A model generated the notes under the pieces. That model was given only the letters and a program-made list of their open reading frames with translations, was not told where the DNA came from and did no database searches. Made by a program: the position numbers and the translations under genes. From assembly GCA_030747885.1 (NCBI GenBank), contig JASLJW010000093.1, forward strand, positions 1 to 13,029: a DNA stretch of 13,029 nucleotides, read 5' to 3'. Shown one piece after another: positions 1 to 9,000 of the stretch (positions are counted from its first letter, which is position 1; the number at the start of each line of letters is the position of its first letter). Source of the DNA: Candidatus Thalassarchaeaceae archaeon. GTDB taxonomy: Archaea; Thermoplasmatota; Poseidoniia; Poseidoniales; Thalassarchaeaceae.

Positions 1-257
1 TTGATTTCTTCAGGAGCCTTTCCATCTACTTCTACACCCTTGCTTTTCGCTTCTTCTACTAGTGCTACTGAATCAGTCATTCCACCTCTCTCAAGATCAT
101 CTTCAGTAGAGTCTGAAACATCTCCTTCAACAAGTCCTTTGTTGAATTCAGATTTCGCTTGCCCCAATGACCTTGCAAGCTTGGGGAGTTGGGATGGGCC
201 AAACAGGATTAGAAAGAGTCCCACAAGTATCGCGCCTTCCATCGGTCCGAATGCCAT
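1..257 (-). CDS. tatA: Sec-independent (Tat) protein translocase subunit TatA, C-terminus cut by window edge
   Basis: TatA forms the membrane pore or patch of the twin-arginine pathway, which exports folded proteins across the cytoplasmic membrane. Reading the minus strand from the ATG at 257-255 gives 85 codons with no stop before the window edge. Residues 1-7 are short and polar with Glu at position 7, where the family usually has a polar residue. A single membrane helix spans about residues 8-18, the FGP hinge is at 19-21, and an amphipathic helix with the pattern LPKLARSLGQAKSEF runs at about 24-38. An acidic, charged tail follows (about 45-85), as is usual for the family. The start gives a family-typical N-terminus; a purine-rich stretch lies 11-20 nt upstream. 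It lies 64 bases downstream of moaD on the same strand and may be read from the same transcript. TatA and TatB cannot be separated with certainty from this fragment, but the short N-terminus and FGP hinge favour TatA. Confidence 0.88.
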   Translation of the reverse strand, partial: MAFGPMEGAILVGLFLILFGPSQLPKLARSLGQAKSEFNKGLVEGDVSDSTEDDLERGGMTDSVALVEEAKSKGVEVDGKAPEEI

Positions 258-321
258 GAATGTCCGAAACCCCCCATCCTTCAAAGACAATTCCCGTGTT
301 TCATTGCCTTTTCTTTGATTA

Positions 322-576
322 TTATCCACCGGAAACAGGTGGGAGCAGTGCAATTTCAGCACCATCATGTAGTATGGTATCGAAGGAGCATATTTCTCCA
401 TCGATAGCCGCCTTGAGTCCTGTTTCTAGCCATTTTTCTAGATTAAAGCATTCAATGATATTCTCAATTATTGAATCGGCCGCCATGGTCAATTCAATCC
501 TTTCAGTGCCCACATATTCTCTTAGAGGGCCGAAGAACAAAATCGTGACTTTCCAAGCCTTGATGGTGTCTCCCAT
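322..576 (-). CDS. moaD: MoaD/ThiS-family molybdopterin synthase small subunit
   Basis: MoaD is the sulfur carrier of molybdopterin synthase. Its C-terminal glycine is adenylated and thiocarboxylated, and with MoaE it sulfurates cyclic pyranopterin monophosphate in the cytoplasm. The 84-residue product has the usual family length. It shows the ubiquitin-like beta-grasp pattern: an N-terminal strand with VTILFFGPLREYVG (about residues 10-23), then the late motif DGAEIALLPPVSGG ending exactly at the C-terminal Gly-Gly (83-84) that the chemistry needs. The start ATG at 576 lies 19 nt downstream of a TATA-like ATATAG on the minus strand, so the mRNA may be leaderless; a nearby upstream ATG is out of frame. 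ThiS or another ubiquitin-like sulfur carrier (SAMP) is the main alternative, but the LFF.LRE start and PPVSGG end are typical of MoaD. No moaE or moeB is visible in the window. The downstream gene is tatA. Confidence 0.9.
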   Translation of the reverse strand: MGDTIKAWKVTILFFGPLREYVGTERIELTMAADSIIENIIECFNLEKWLETGLKAAIDGEICSFDTILHDGAEIALLPPVSGG

Positions 577-584
577 GATTCCGA

Positions 585-642
585 CATGTTGACCCTATAT
601 TTCACGCCTCGGAATAGGTGTTATCAGGCTCAGGGTCACATG
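585..642. repeat. Inverted repeat flanking the divergent promoter
   Basis: The arm CATGTTGACCCT at 585-596 is matched in inverse orientation by AGGGTCACATG at 632-642. The pairing is 11 bp with one unpaired base. The 35-nt spacer lies within the moaD/ABC intergenic region, and the left arm overlaps the TATA-like element. It could be a two-site operator for a dimeric regulator acting on both genes, or a chance match. No repeat of this arm was seen elsewhere in the window. Confidence 0.4.
595..602. promoter_or_regulatory. Shared TATA-like element of the divergent moaD / ABC transporter promoter
   Basis: The sequence CTATATTT on the plus strand reads as AAATATAG on the minus strand, so one A/T element could serve both directions. 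On the minus side it lies 19 nt from the moaD ATG, which would place transcription start at or next to the start codon. On the plus side it is about 48 nt upstream of the ATG at 650. The assignment rests on position and composition only; separate boxes for the two directions are possible. Confidence 0.45.
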
Positions 643-649
643 GAATAGT

Positions 650-1342
650 ATGGGGGCGATGTTAACAGCCGTAGATCTTTGGAAGGTCTACCCTATGGGT
701 GAGACGGAAGTGTCCGCTCTTCGTGGTGTTTCTTTAGAGATCCGATCTGGTGAGATGCTTGCCATTACTGGCCCTTCTGGAAGTGGGAAGACTACTCTTC
801 TGAATTGCTTATCTTCTCTAGATGTTGTAAGTAAAGGCGAGATTCATTTCGAAGGAGTTGATATCTCCAACTTATCTGATTCTGAGAGGACAAGAATTAG
901 AGGAGGGAAAATGGGTTTTATTTTCCAGCAGTATCAACTTCTTCCAGTTCTTAGTGCAGTTGAAAATGTTGAACTTCCGTTATTGCTTCTGAATACTTCA
1001 GCTGACGAGGCTAGAAGGAAGGCAATGGAGGCATTGTCAATAATGGGATTATCTAATCGGGCTGGACATAAACCATCTGAACTCTCTGGAGGGCAACAGC
1101 AGAGGGTGGCAATTGCTCGAGCAATCGTACACAACCCTTCCATATTGTTTGCCGACGAACCAACAGGCAATCTTGATTCAGATACTTCGGATTCCGTTAT
1201 GATGGCTTTAGAAGAACTCAATCAGCGTCATGGGATTACTCTTGTTGTAGTAACTCATGATATTTCTGTATCAAATCGATGTGGCCGCGTTTTAGAAATC
1301 AATGATGGTATTCTTTCTGGAACGAGCCATGAAGAGGAGTGA
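650..1342 (+). CDS. ABC transporter ATP-binding protein, MacB/LolD type
   Basis: This cytoplasmic ATPase drives the membrane permease encoded next to it. All catalytic motifs are intact: Walker A GPSGSGKTT at residues 41-49, Q-loop Gln at 93 in FQQYQLLP, signature LSGGQQQR at 145-152, Walker B ILFADEP at 165-171 followed by TGNLD, and the H-loop His at 203 in VVTHD. The TGNLD sequence and the FQ..QLLP Q-loop context are typical of the MacB/LolD/FtsE group, whose members power mechanotransmission-type permeases that extract or expel lipoproteins, peptides or drugs rather than move them through a channel. The length of 230 residues is normal. The start at 650 is 9 bases upstream of a second in-frame ATG at 659 that would give the more usual short N-terminus (MLTAVDLWKVY); no clear Shine-Dalgarno decides between them. 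The stop overlaps the start region of the permease gene, so the two form an operon. The substrate is unknown. Confidence 0.93.
   Translation: MGAMLTAVDLWKVYPMGETEVSALRGVSLEIRSGEMLAITGPSGSGKTTLLNCLSSLDVVSKGEIHFEGVDISNLSDSERTRIRGGKMGFIFQQYQLLPVLSAVENVELPLLLLNTSADEARRKAMEALSIMGLSNRAGHKPSELSGGQQQRVAIARAIVHNPSILFADEPTGNLDSDTSDSVMMALEELNQRHGITLVVVTHDISVSNRCGRVLEINDGILSGTSHEEE
1334..1339 (+). promoter_or_regulatory. Ribosome binding site for the giant permease
   Basis: GAGGAG lies inside the last codons of the ATPase gene and ends 8 nt before the ATG at 1348. This spacing favours ATG 1348 over the in-frame GTG at 1339, which overlaps the ATPase stop codon as GTGA. Either start gives translational coupling; they differ by three residues. 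Confidence 0.55.
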
Positions 1343-1347
1343 GGGCC

Positions 1348-4300
1348 ATGTCCCGTAGTAGAAGGGTCCTGCCACTCGTTGTTGATATCCTATTGCTTGC
1401 AGTCGTGGTGAGTGTTACAATTTGGAAAGGGTCTGCTGCATGGCATTGGATGATATCAGTTTCAGGGTTCATTTTCTTACATATCTTGTTTCGAGTTTCA
1501 CTACTATCGAGAGTCAGGATGCTTAGTAAGTTGTCTTTTCGAGACATCAATCGTCGAAAAACCAGCTCTGCCTTGTTGCTAATTGGACTAATGTTATCTT
1601 CAGCAGTGGTTTCCAGTTCTTTGATTGTAGGTGACAGTTTTGATGCTACTTTGGAAGATCGTTTAGTTGCTAGTTTAGGTGAGACAGATTGGACTGTTGA
1701 GGGAATTGATCCTCTGACTTCATCACCTTTATTGATGAACCAAACTCGAATCATGGCGGCATTGAATGAAATTCTCAAAGACGAGGAAATAGATGGTATT
1801 GGTATTGAACTTCATCAGAGCGCCACAGGAATTGCACCAGATGGTAGCAAAGTTGATCCTAATGTGGTATGGTTAGCTCCAGATGTTAATTTACGTGCTA
1901 CTGGTCCGTGGGGTGACCCTGTAGGTGTACCTCATATCACATGGTCTCAGATTGGTCATGAGATAGTTGATGGAGTTGAGAATGCTGTAATCAATGAGGC
2001 ATTAGCTAATTCTCTGAATTTGAAAATAGATGACGAATTCTCATTATCTTGGCCAGAGTTAATTGAAAATGAAACCAATAGGAGAGAACACTCATTCAAA
2101 GTTCAATCTATTGTAGAACCAATTGGACTTGGATGGGAGACTGCCAATCAACCCCTTTTGATTACATCACTTGAGAGGGCCCAGGAAATTCAGAATAAAG
2201 CGGACTTAGTAACAAGAGCGGTAATTTCTGGAAATGGTGGAGTGTTTGAAGGTCATCTTATTTCAAGCGTTGAAGATAAGATAGAAGATGCCTTTGCAGA
2301 TGCCATGATTTCATCAGATGCAGGTTTTGTTTGGAATGAAGCAGAACCTGGTGAAATTGCTACCTTGACTAGAACAAGTGGTGGTGGATTACTGTCTTCA
2401 GGAGATGTCTCTGGAATCAATTCTGCGTTGAAAATTATAGAACATGATTCTGATGCAGGTTCATTTCTCTTAACTCCAATCTCTGGAATTTGGGATGAAG
2501 AAGGAGAGGTGACATCACTAGATGGAGAAGTTGTAATTGCAATAAATCTAGATGAGAATAGTTCAACTGTAGTCACAGATCAAGGTGTGTATATTTTTAC
2601 AAGAATAGGTGTCGAAGCTGAATTTATTTTTTCAAATATCTTAGATGCGGAATTCAGTGGTTCAGAGATTTATGTGTTAACAAATGAGGAGATAATTGAG
2701 GTAAACCTCTCTTCAATGGATTCTTCCATTATAGTAGATAACGCGTACGGTATTTCCAGTATTTCGGTTTCTGGTTCGAAACTTTTTGGCGTTGCAAGTG
2801 CCTCTGCTCAGAGTTCTTTCTTCCAGATGGATTTATCCTCCAGTCAACGCTCTTTTGAAGTCCAAGAATTAGATTTCCAGGGGGACCCAATAGGTTCAAG
2901 AATTTCTTCAGATGGCGATTTATCACTTATCTTATTCCAGACATTTTTCAATAGTCAACTTTGTTGGATTTCAGATCCATCTCCGTTTTGTTTGAATGTA
3001 GGCGATTCAAACATGGTTTTCGTGCATCGGAATGAGATTTTTATCGAAACTCCGTCCTCTATTGAATGGTGGAATGGCAGTGATTTCCAGGAAGTCCTTG
3101 CTCTGGAATCATTGGTATTGGGTGCTAGTGGGGAGGGATTATTACTTGAGGGTGAAGAATCAGTAATGGTTTGGTCATCAACTTCATTGACTTTTGTGGA
3201 GGGTTTCACGACACCCCCAGGTGTCGATGGTACAGCATTTGTAGAATTGAATGGTAGTGTACATGCTTCGACTTCTTATGGAACTGTGATGGTAGAATCT
3301 AACGGAAACATATCTTTAGAATTGTTTTCTACATTCGATGTAGGTCTTGGTATCCAATTGCCCCCGTTCTTGCTTGCTTTGGAAGGGGAAATGGTTTCAA
3401 ATTTTGTAGGTGAAAATGATACAATTCGTTTCAGAAATGAAATCATAAATTCCCATAGTGTTGGAACTTATTATCTTGGTAAGAATATGGATAATGAGTC
3501 TAGGATAGAGGTAAAATCTGATTCTCAAGGAGTAGTTCTTGATGAATTTTTGTCGATGAATTCGGATCTTGATATGCTTGCACCAGCAATTATTGGCACC
3601 ATATCCATTGACTTAGCTGGTGACCTGTTAGGAGGCATTCCTAGAAGGACCATGATTCTCGTTGAAATGCCTCAAGATGAAGAAAATACAACGATTGTGA
3701 TGCAGGCATTACATGATTGGGCAGATCGAAGGGCCGACATATCTTCTTCAGTAGCTTCATTGAATACAGTCAAGGCAGATTCGATTAAGTCAATTGAGGG
3801 CGCAGGCGCATCTTTCTCGGCATTGTTTTTGATTTTTGGAATATTTCTCGTTATTGCAGGGCTACTTCTTATCGTGAATCTATGGATAATGTCTGCTGAT
3901 GATAGGAGTGAACAATGGGGGTTACTCAGGGCAATTGGCGCATCCCGTCATGATATCGAATGGTTACTCAGAATTGAAGGTGCGATCTTAGCAATTCCTG
4001 GTTGCATACTTGGCTCTATTCTCGGATTGGGGCTAGCAGCATTATTGATGGGTGGATTTGGTGCATTCTTTGAGGCAACCTTTGGGGTTGGATTCAGTTT
4101 CGCATGGACTTCAAAATCATTGATTATAGGGGCAATTAGTGGATTTTTGTTATCTGTGTTCACTCTCAGAATTTCATCGTTCGTATTGTCACGACGAAAT
4201 TCAATTTCAAGTCTACGTGGATTGTCTACAGATAATTCTGCCATCAAATTCTGGGGGATAGTTTCAGCCATATTCTTCAGTGTAGGGGCATTTGTCTGTT

Positions 4301-5895
4301 TAATTATGAGTTTTGTATTAAACGATCTTTCTCCAAGTCTTGGACATTCTCTATTGGTTTCGGGAGTTTCACTTCTTTTGTTGGTTTTGGTATTCCCAGT
4401 GGAATGGATGCTTAGAAAATTTCTTCCACAAAGGCCGAAATTACTCGGATTTGAGTTATCTAGAGAAGGAGTTTCTTGGAGATTATCTTCTTCTATTGTT
4501 GGAATGTTGATAATTATGTGTTGCATCCTGTTATCGAGTGACGAAAGAGCAACTGACACCTCATTGATTATTTCGGGGATTTTCTTATTGGTTTCAGGGG
4601 TAATGATTGCATCTAGTTTAGGTGCATTAGTAATGCGTAGGTTGTTGTTTAAGGTAGCAGAAAGTAGACCTATATTTTCAGCTGTATTCTCTCTTTCTAT
4701 TTCCTATCCTCAATCTAGACCATTGAGAACGGCGGCATCTATGGGCATGTACAGCATTGTTGTGTTTGCGTTAATTGCCTTGTCAGGATATAGTGCGTTA
4801 TTTGCAGGCGTTGTTTCAGATTTGGGAGATAATTCTAGGGGTGAATTCGACATACTGATGACAGGTTCTGGCCAAGATTTAGACACCAGTCCCCTCTTGG
4901 CTTGGAGTGAAGATGACCTTGAACGAAATGGAATTGATTCGTTGGTGATTATGGATGTGGGGCTTTGTATCATTCGAGGAGAAGATACGAATGCCACTTA
5001 TTCTTCATTGCGGGGGATTCCAACAAATTTTCTTGACGCTGGAGCTTTGCCACTATCTGAATGGGATCAATCATTGGGCAATACTCAGTTGGAAGTGTGG
5101 GAAGCAATACTTTCCAATCCCAATTTGGCCATTGTAGATGCATCGATAGGATTGGATTCGTATTCCGTGTTGGGAGCGTTACCTGTTGAAGGTAAGGGAA
5201 TATCATCCGGTTCAATGATTGAAATGAGGGACCCTCTTCGTCCTATGGTCCAAACAAATCTACGAGTAGCAGGTGTATTGACAGAGGATGCATCACTGCT
5301 CATGTCTGGTGTGTTGGTTTCATCTTCGACATTCTCTTCATTATCGGAATCATCTACTGGGATGGCATGGATTGCAGTTTCTGATGAAACCCATGTAGAT
5401 GAAATCGCATCCAATCTTCAGTTAGAATTTGGAGCAGATGGTGCAAATGTTCTTGTTGTCGATGAGTTATTCGATCAGATTCGCGTCATCTTGGTATCAT
5501 TATTAGGATTACTTCGAGTGTTCTTGGCTCTTGGTCTCTTGATTGGAGTATCTGGTTTGGCAGTAGTAACTGCACGTAGTATCAACCAGAGGAAACAACA
5601 GATTGGAGTCTTGAGAGCTATAGGAATGCAAAGTAGGCAGATTGTAAAATCAATCTTGATGGAAGTAGGTTGGATAAGCGGATTAGGCACAATTAACGGA
5701 TTTTTGGCTGGTTTGGTATTCCACCGTCTTCTTTTCAAAACTTATATTGAGGCCGAAGGCACCATTTTCGTGATTCCTTGGGCAGAGTTTATTTCCATCA
5801 TTATATTGTCTCTTTTCATGACACTGGTGGCAGTTTGGTTACCAGTTCGACGGAGCGCTCAGATTGCCCCAACTCAAGCAATGAGGTCATTCTAA
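1348..5895 (+). CDS. Giant two-module FtsX/MacB-type ABC permease with beta-propeller-like extracellular insertion
   Basis: Membrane partner of the upstream ATPase, about 1515 residues. Two hydrophobic helices (about 6-25, 32-51) precede the first module. This begins with the typical R-R-K-T-S-S-A-L-L-L-I-G helix (71-95), then a very long extracellular region (96-820), then three helices (822-847, 882-902, 925-942) with the FtsX signature around WGLLRAIGAS. Four linking helices follow (968-991, 1002-1022, 1049-1064, 1072-1095). The second module has a helix at 1132-1155, a normal-sized extracellular domain (1156-1380), and three helices (1392-1409, 1443-1463, 1481-1500) with IGVLRAIGMQ and a C-terminal P..AMRSF. 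Residues about 382-702 look like seven or eight beta-rich repeats of 35-45 residues, as in a beta-propeller. Ten N-X-S/T sequons occur in the first extracellular region and a Cys pair (C-x8-C) in the insertion. Both modules in one chain could form the complete transmembrane part with an ATPase dimer. Usual MacB or LolC/E permeases have about 400-650 residues and two-module forms about 800-1000. The substrate is unknown. Confidence 0.9.
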   Translation: MSRSRRVLPLVVDILLLAVVVSVTIWKGSAAWHWMISVSGFIFLHILFRVSLLSRVRMLSKLSFRDINRRKTSSALLLIGLMLSSAVVSSSLIVGDSFDATLEDRLVASLGETDWTVEGIDPLTSSPLLMNQTRIMAALNEILKDEEIDGIGIELHQSATGIAPDGSKVDPNVVWLAPDVNLRATGPWGDPVGVPHITWSQIGHEIVDGVENAVINEALANSLNLKIDDEFSLSWPELIENETNRREHSFKVQSIVEPIGLGWETANQPLLITSLERAQEIQNKADLVTRAVISGNGGVFEGHLISSVEDKIEDAFADAMISSDAGFVWNEAEPGEIATLTRTSGGGLLSSGDVSGINSALKIIEHDSDAGSFLLTPISGIWDEEGEVTSLDGEVVIAINLDENSSTVVTDQGVYIFTRIGVEAEFIFSNILDAEFSGSEIYVLTNEEIIEVNLSSMDSSIIVDNAYGISSISVSGSKLFGVASASAQSSFFQMDLSSSQRSFEVQELDFQGDPIGSRISSDGDLSLILFQTFFNSQLCWISDPSPFCLNVGDSNMVFVHRNEIFIETPSSIEWWNGSDFQEVLALESLVLGASGEGLLLEGEESVMVWSSTSLTFVEGFTTPPGVDGTAFVELNGSVHASTSYGTVMVESNGNISLELFSTFDVGLGIQLPPFLLALEGEMVSNFVGENDTIRFRNEIINSHSVGTYYLGKNMDNESRIEVKSDSQGVVLDEFLSMNSDLDMLAPAIIGTISIDLAGDLLGGIPRRTMILVEMPQDEENTTIVMQALHDWADRRADISSSVASLNTVKADSIKSIEGAGASFSALFLIFGIFLVIAGLLLIVNLWIMSADDRSEQWGLLRAIGASRHDIEWLLRIEGAILAIPGCILGSILGLGLAALLMGGFGAFFEATFGVGFSFAWTSKSLIIGAISGFLLSVFTLRISSFVLSRRNSISSLRGLSTDNSAIKFWGIVSAIFFSVGAFVCLIMSFVLNDLSPSLGHSLLVSGVSLLLLVLVFPVEWMLRKFLPQRPKLLGFELSREGVSWRLSSSIVGMLIIMCCILLSSDERATDTSLIISGIFLLVSGVMIASSLGALVMRRLLFKVAESRPIFSAVFSLSISYPQSRPLRTAASMGMYSIVVFALIALSGYSALFAGVVSDLGDNSRGEFDILMTGSGQDLDTSPLLAWSEDDLERNGIDSLVIMDVGLCIIRGEDTNATYSSLRGIPTNFLDAGALPLSEWDQSLGNTQLEVWEAILSNPNLAIVDASIGLDSYSVLGALPVEGKGISSGSMIEMRDPLRPMVQTNLRVAGVLTEDASLLMSGVLVSSSTFSSLSESSTGMAWIAVSDETHVDEIASNLQLEFGADGANVLVVDELFDQIRVILVSLLGLLRVFLALGLLIGVSGLAVVTARSINQRKQQIGVLRAIGMQSRQIVKSILMEVGWISGLGTINGFLAGLVFHRLLFKTYIEAEGTIFVIPWAEFISIIILSLFMTLVAVWLPVRRSAQIAPTQAMRSF

Positions 5896-5946
5896 TGGGC
5901 GTTTCAATTGTTAACAAATCAAATGCACTAATCCGAGTAACGTGTA

Positions 5947-5964
5947 TTTTTCTACCCCCTTTTC
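5947..5964 (+). terminator. T-rich tract after the permease gene
   Basis: Two pyrimidine-rich stretches, a run of five T at 5947-5951 and CCCCCTTTTC at about 5955-5964, lie 50-70 bases after the permease stop and just before the next promoter. Archaeal termination commonly occurs at T-rich tracts without a hairpin. No strong stem was seen here. Confidence 0.35.
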
Positions 5965-5984
5965 TTAACATTCTACCCCAATTG

Positions 5985-5993
5985 TATATATAG
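5985..5993 (+). promoter_or_regulatory. TATA box of the 1060-residue surface protein gene
   Basis: TATATATAG is a strong archaeal TATA box. It sits 45 nt before the ATG at 6038, so a start of transcription about 25 nt downstream (near 6013) leaves a leader of about 25 nt that contains the Shine-Dalgarno. This also rules out the upstream in-frame ATG at 5996, which would lie before the transcription start. Confidence 0.7.
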
Positions 5994-6024
5994 AGATGAT
6001 TTTCGTAGGCGGCAGTGACCGACT

Positions 6025-6030
6025 GGAGGT
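6025..6030 (+). promoter_or_regulatory. Shine-Dalgarno deciding the start at 6038
   Basis: GGAGGT, with its last G at 6029, leaves 8 nt before ATG 6038. The other nearby ATG at 6032 is only one base after this site and too close. The chosen start begins MKKTL, a classic signal peptide N-terminus. Confidence 0.7.
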
Positions 6031-6037
6031 CATGACC

Positions 6038-9000
6038 ATGAAGAAGACGCTATCGTTGATTATGATTACAATGATGATTGCCAGCACGATGCTTTACATC
6101 GTGCCGGAAGAATTGAACGCCAACCTAGCACAGTCCGATGCCGGACGTGCTGCAGGAGATGAGATCAAACTGCACGACGTGACCTCTCCACGAGAGTCCT
6201 ATACGGACGCATTCTCAGGAGAGGTAAGGAACCAGATAGATGCTGGAACCGCTGTGCCGTTTGTCGTCGTCGTTTTGAACGACGGTACTAACGACATCCT
6301 AAACCTGAATGTAAGAGTTCAAGTTATTGTGGATGCCGGCGGTTCTAATCCTCAAACTGTCTTGGATCGTAGTGACCAAGTAATCTGCCCTGCTATCGCA
6401 GGTTGCACATATGCTGATCTTCCTGCAGGAGATTATCTTGCAAATGGCGCATATAGTGTTCAAGCAGCAAGTGGTGGGGACCTTATCTGGACTCCGTCTA
6501 TTGCAGGAGATTACCAAGTCAAAGTGACTTTGGAAGGCTTTGGAGATCAAGACACAGATTTGACCAACAACGAATTGACCTTCACTGTTTCAGTCGTTGA
6601 TTGGACAGATATTGGAGTTGAAATGTGCTGGCTAGATGGTGACGAATGCTATACAGATGAAGCAGCCGCACGAAGTAAGGCTGTAGAAGCAGGTTCTTCT
6701 TCTCCGTTTAGACTCTCCATGACTCCTGGCGGCAGTGTTGCAGATTGGGAGGCTCGTACTGTAAGCGTCTCAGTCTCATTCGGTGGTGCATTCGATGATT
6801 CGATGTCGACCATTGATGATGGCACTGGCAACCAAGTAACGATTGCAAGTTTGACCGGGGCAGCCAATACCTACATCCTTGGAGACTCAACCAGTGGTGT
6901 CGAGGTTTGGCGAAATGGATCGACTCCTGATAACACATCGACACATGGTGCTTACCCTAACCCTTGTACGACGAACTACAACCCGTGCTTCCAGTCACGT
7001 AGTATCGCGTCCAACGGCACAACATACTCAATCGATGGGTACATGACCCCTGATACAGCATCTACATCTGGATTTTCAGCATTCAGTGTTTCCGCTCAAT
7101 TCGACAGCCATGTCATTTACACTGGCACCTCTATTGATGAGGGTGGCAACAGCGGAAACCAAACCGGTGGTGGAAATGAAGGTGGAGCAACCTCAATCAA
7201 TTACGAAGAAACATCTGAGACCGACTCTCGTGCAGGAAACAACTTTGATTCCATTACTGGAACCTTTGGTGTATTCCATAACATACGCATGGAATCCCTA
7301 ACAATCGGTGATGATGGCCTCTTTGGAGGAATTGTAAATGTGGGTATGCAATGGGTTCGAGCAACTGTCGTTCACGATGGTAGCGATCGAACAAACACCT
7401 ACGATTGGAATATATCCTTTGAGGTTGATTCCTCGGATGGCATGACTCAGACATACTGGGCAGATGAATGCACATTGATGGAAGGCCAAGATGCTGCTCC
7501 TCACAAGTTGCTAGGTGAGGATGATACCGGGATGGACGGTGCTGCAGTTGAAGGAGTTGCTTGCGTAGAAGTAATGATTACTCCTGGCGACCAGACAATC
7601 CGTGCTATCGCGAATTTCCTTGAGTCTGGCTTAGATGAGTTGACAACTTCTGACAACCTAAAGGCTACACAAGTCGAGGGAATCAATGATATTCCGAATG
7701 TAGACATCCGTGTTGGCGATTTAATCAACACGCCTCCAGTTGTTGGCGATTCTCTTTCCTTTGAAGCTCGTGCTTCAGACACAGAGACTTCCGATCCTGG
7801 AATGCTAATGTATACTTGGGAAATTTCTGGCGGCCAACGTGGTGGCGCTGATAGCGACATGTGCCAGGCCGGACCTGGAATGGCAATGTGTAGTTTAGAC
7901 GCTACAGACATGGGATGGCTCGGAACTAACACGGTGAAGGTCACAGTTTGTGATGACTTCAACGCGTGTGCTACCGACACAGAGGTAATCATGATGTGGA
8001 ACAGAATGGATGTGTCCACATCTACAAACGATTGGGCTGTTGACTATTCACTTACCTTCAATGGTGGAACAAGTCACAACTTGAGTTTCGTTGATGTAGC
8101 AGGGGTTGTAGATGCAACACTTGGCTCATTGAGTGGCCTTTACAGTTCAGTAGTTGCATTCGATGTTTCTGAGGGATTGGGCCCTGATGGCGAAAACACA
8201 ACGCCATACTTGGACTTCAGTCCAGCGGACGTTTCAGGGGAGTCCCTTTCAGTGACTTTCTCTGGAGATGTAGCAAACGACTACACTCTCTGGTTCTCCG
8301 GTTCTACCGGTTGGATCGAGATGGGTACTACGAAGACTGCTTCTGATGGAGGCGGTGTGACACTAAGTTGGTCACAACCAGGAGATATTGGTAACCTTCG
8401 AAAGACCACCTATGGTGTGTTCCAAGCTTCTGCAGACAGTGGTACGCCTCCAGCTACTGGAGTTGTGTGCGACGGAGTAACTCTTGGTGCCGCAGGTCAG
8501 ATGACCATCAAGTGGACTTACGAAGATGATTCATTGTTGAATGAGGTTGAAGACCGTCCTAAGGTGTACGTAGATGATGTATACACGAAGACAATGCCTT
8601 CAGTTTCAGACAAGGCAACGACCATCACTGGCGCTCATGGTACCAATTACAAGGTCGAAGTCAAACTCGAGAACGGTAATGGTGCAAACAGTGTTTCGTG
8701 TACCCATAACGCAATTGGCGCTGATGGGGCTGTAGATCCTGCTCCAGCAGTGTCCGGAATGACTGCAACAGTTTCTGCATCTGATATATCCTTGAATTGG
8801 GATGCTACCGACACCTCTGATGTTCATCATTGGAAGGTTTGTTGGTCTGTTGGTTACGACTTTGCAGCAGCCGACTTCGATGGCTTGACTTGCGAGGTTA
8901 TGACTGATTCAGCAACATCGTTGACTCTTTCAAAGGACACAGTTTGTTCTGGCACATGTGCTGGCGAGTATTTCTTTGCTGCTGCTGGCGTTGATGCCAA

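Noticed and set aside
1..318. Plus-strand open frame of 105 codons at the left edge
   Set aside because: It is the complement of the tatA gene, whose minus-strand product has a clear membrane helix, FGP hinge and amphipathic helix. The plus-strand product is Ser/Pro-rich with no recognisable pattern.
3948..4559. 203-codon minus-strand open frame inside the permease
   Set aside because: It lies wholly opposite the FtsX core helices, has no ribosome site or family pattern, and its Asn/Pro-rich make-up is typical of an antisense shadow.
5908..5917. 10-base palindrome TTGTTAACAA after the permease stop
   Set aside because: It is short and A/T-rich, occurs once, and its position relative to the next TATA box is not a usual operator site; chance is a sufficient explanation.
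5996..6037. Upstream in-frame ATG at 5996 as start of the surface protein
   Set aside because: It is only 3 bases after the TATA box, before the likely transcription start, and would put polar residues in front of the signal peptide.
7501..8019. 172-codon minus-strand open frame inside the 1060-residue surface protein gene
   Set aside because: It is antisense to the Ig/PKD-like domain, with no start signals and low-complexity Ser/Pro composition.
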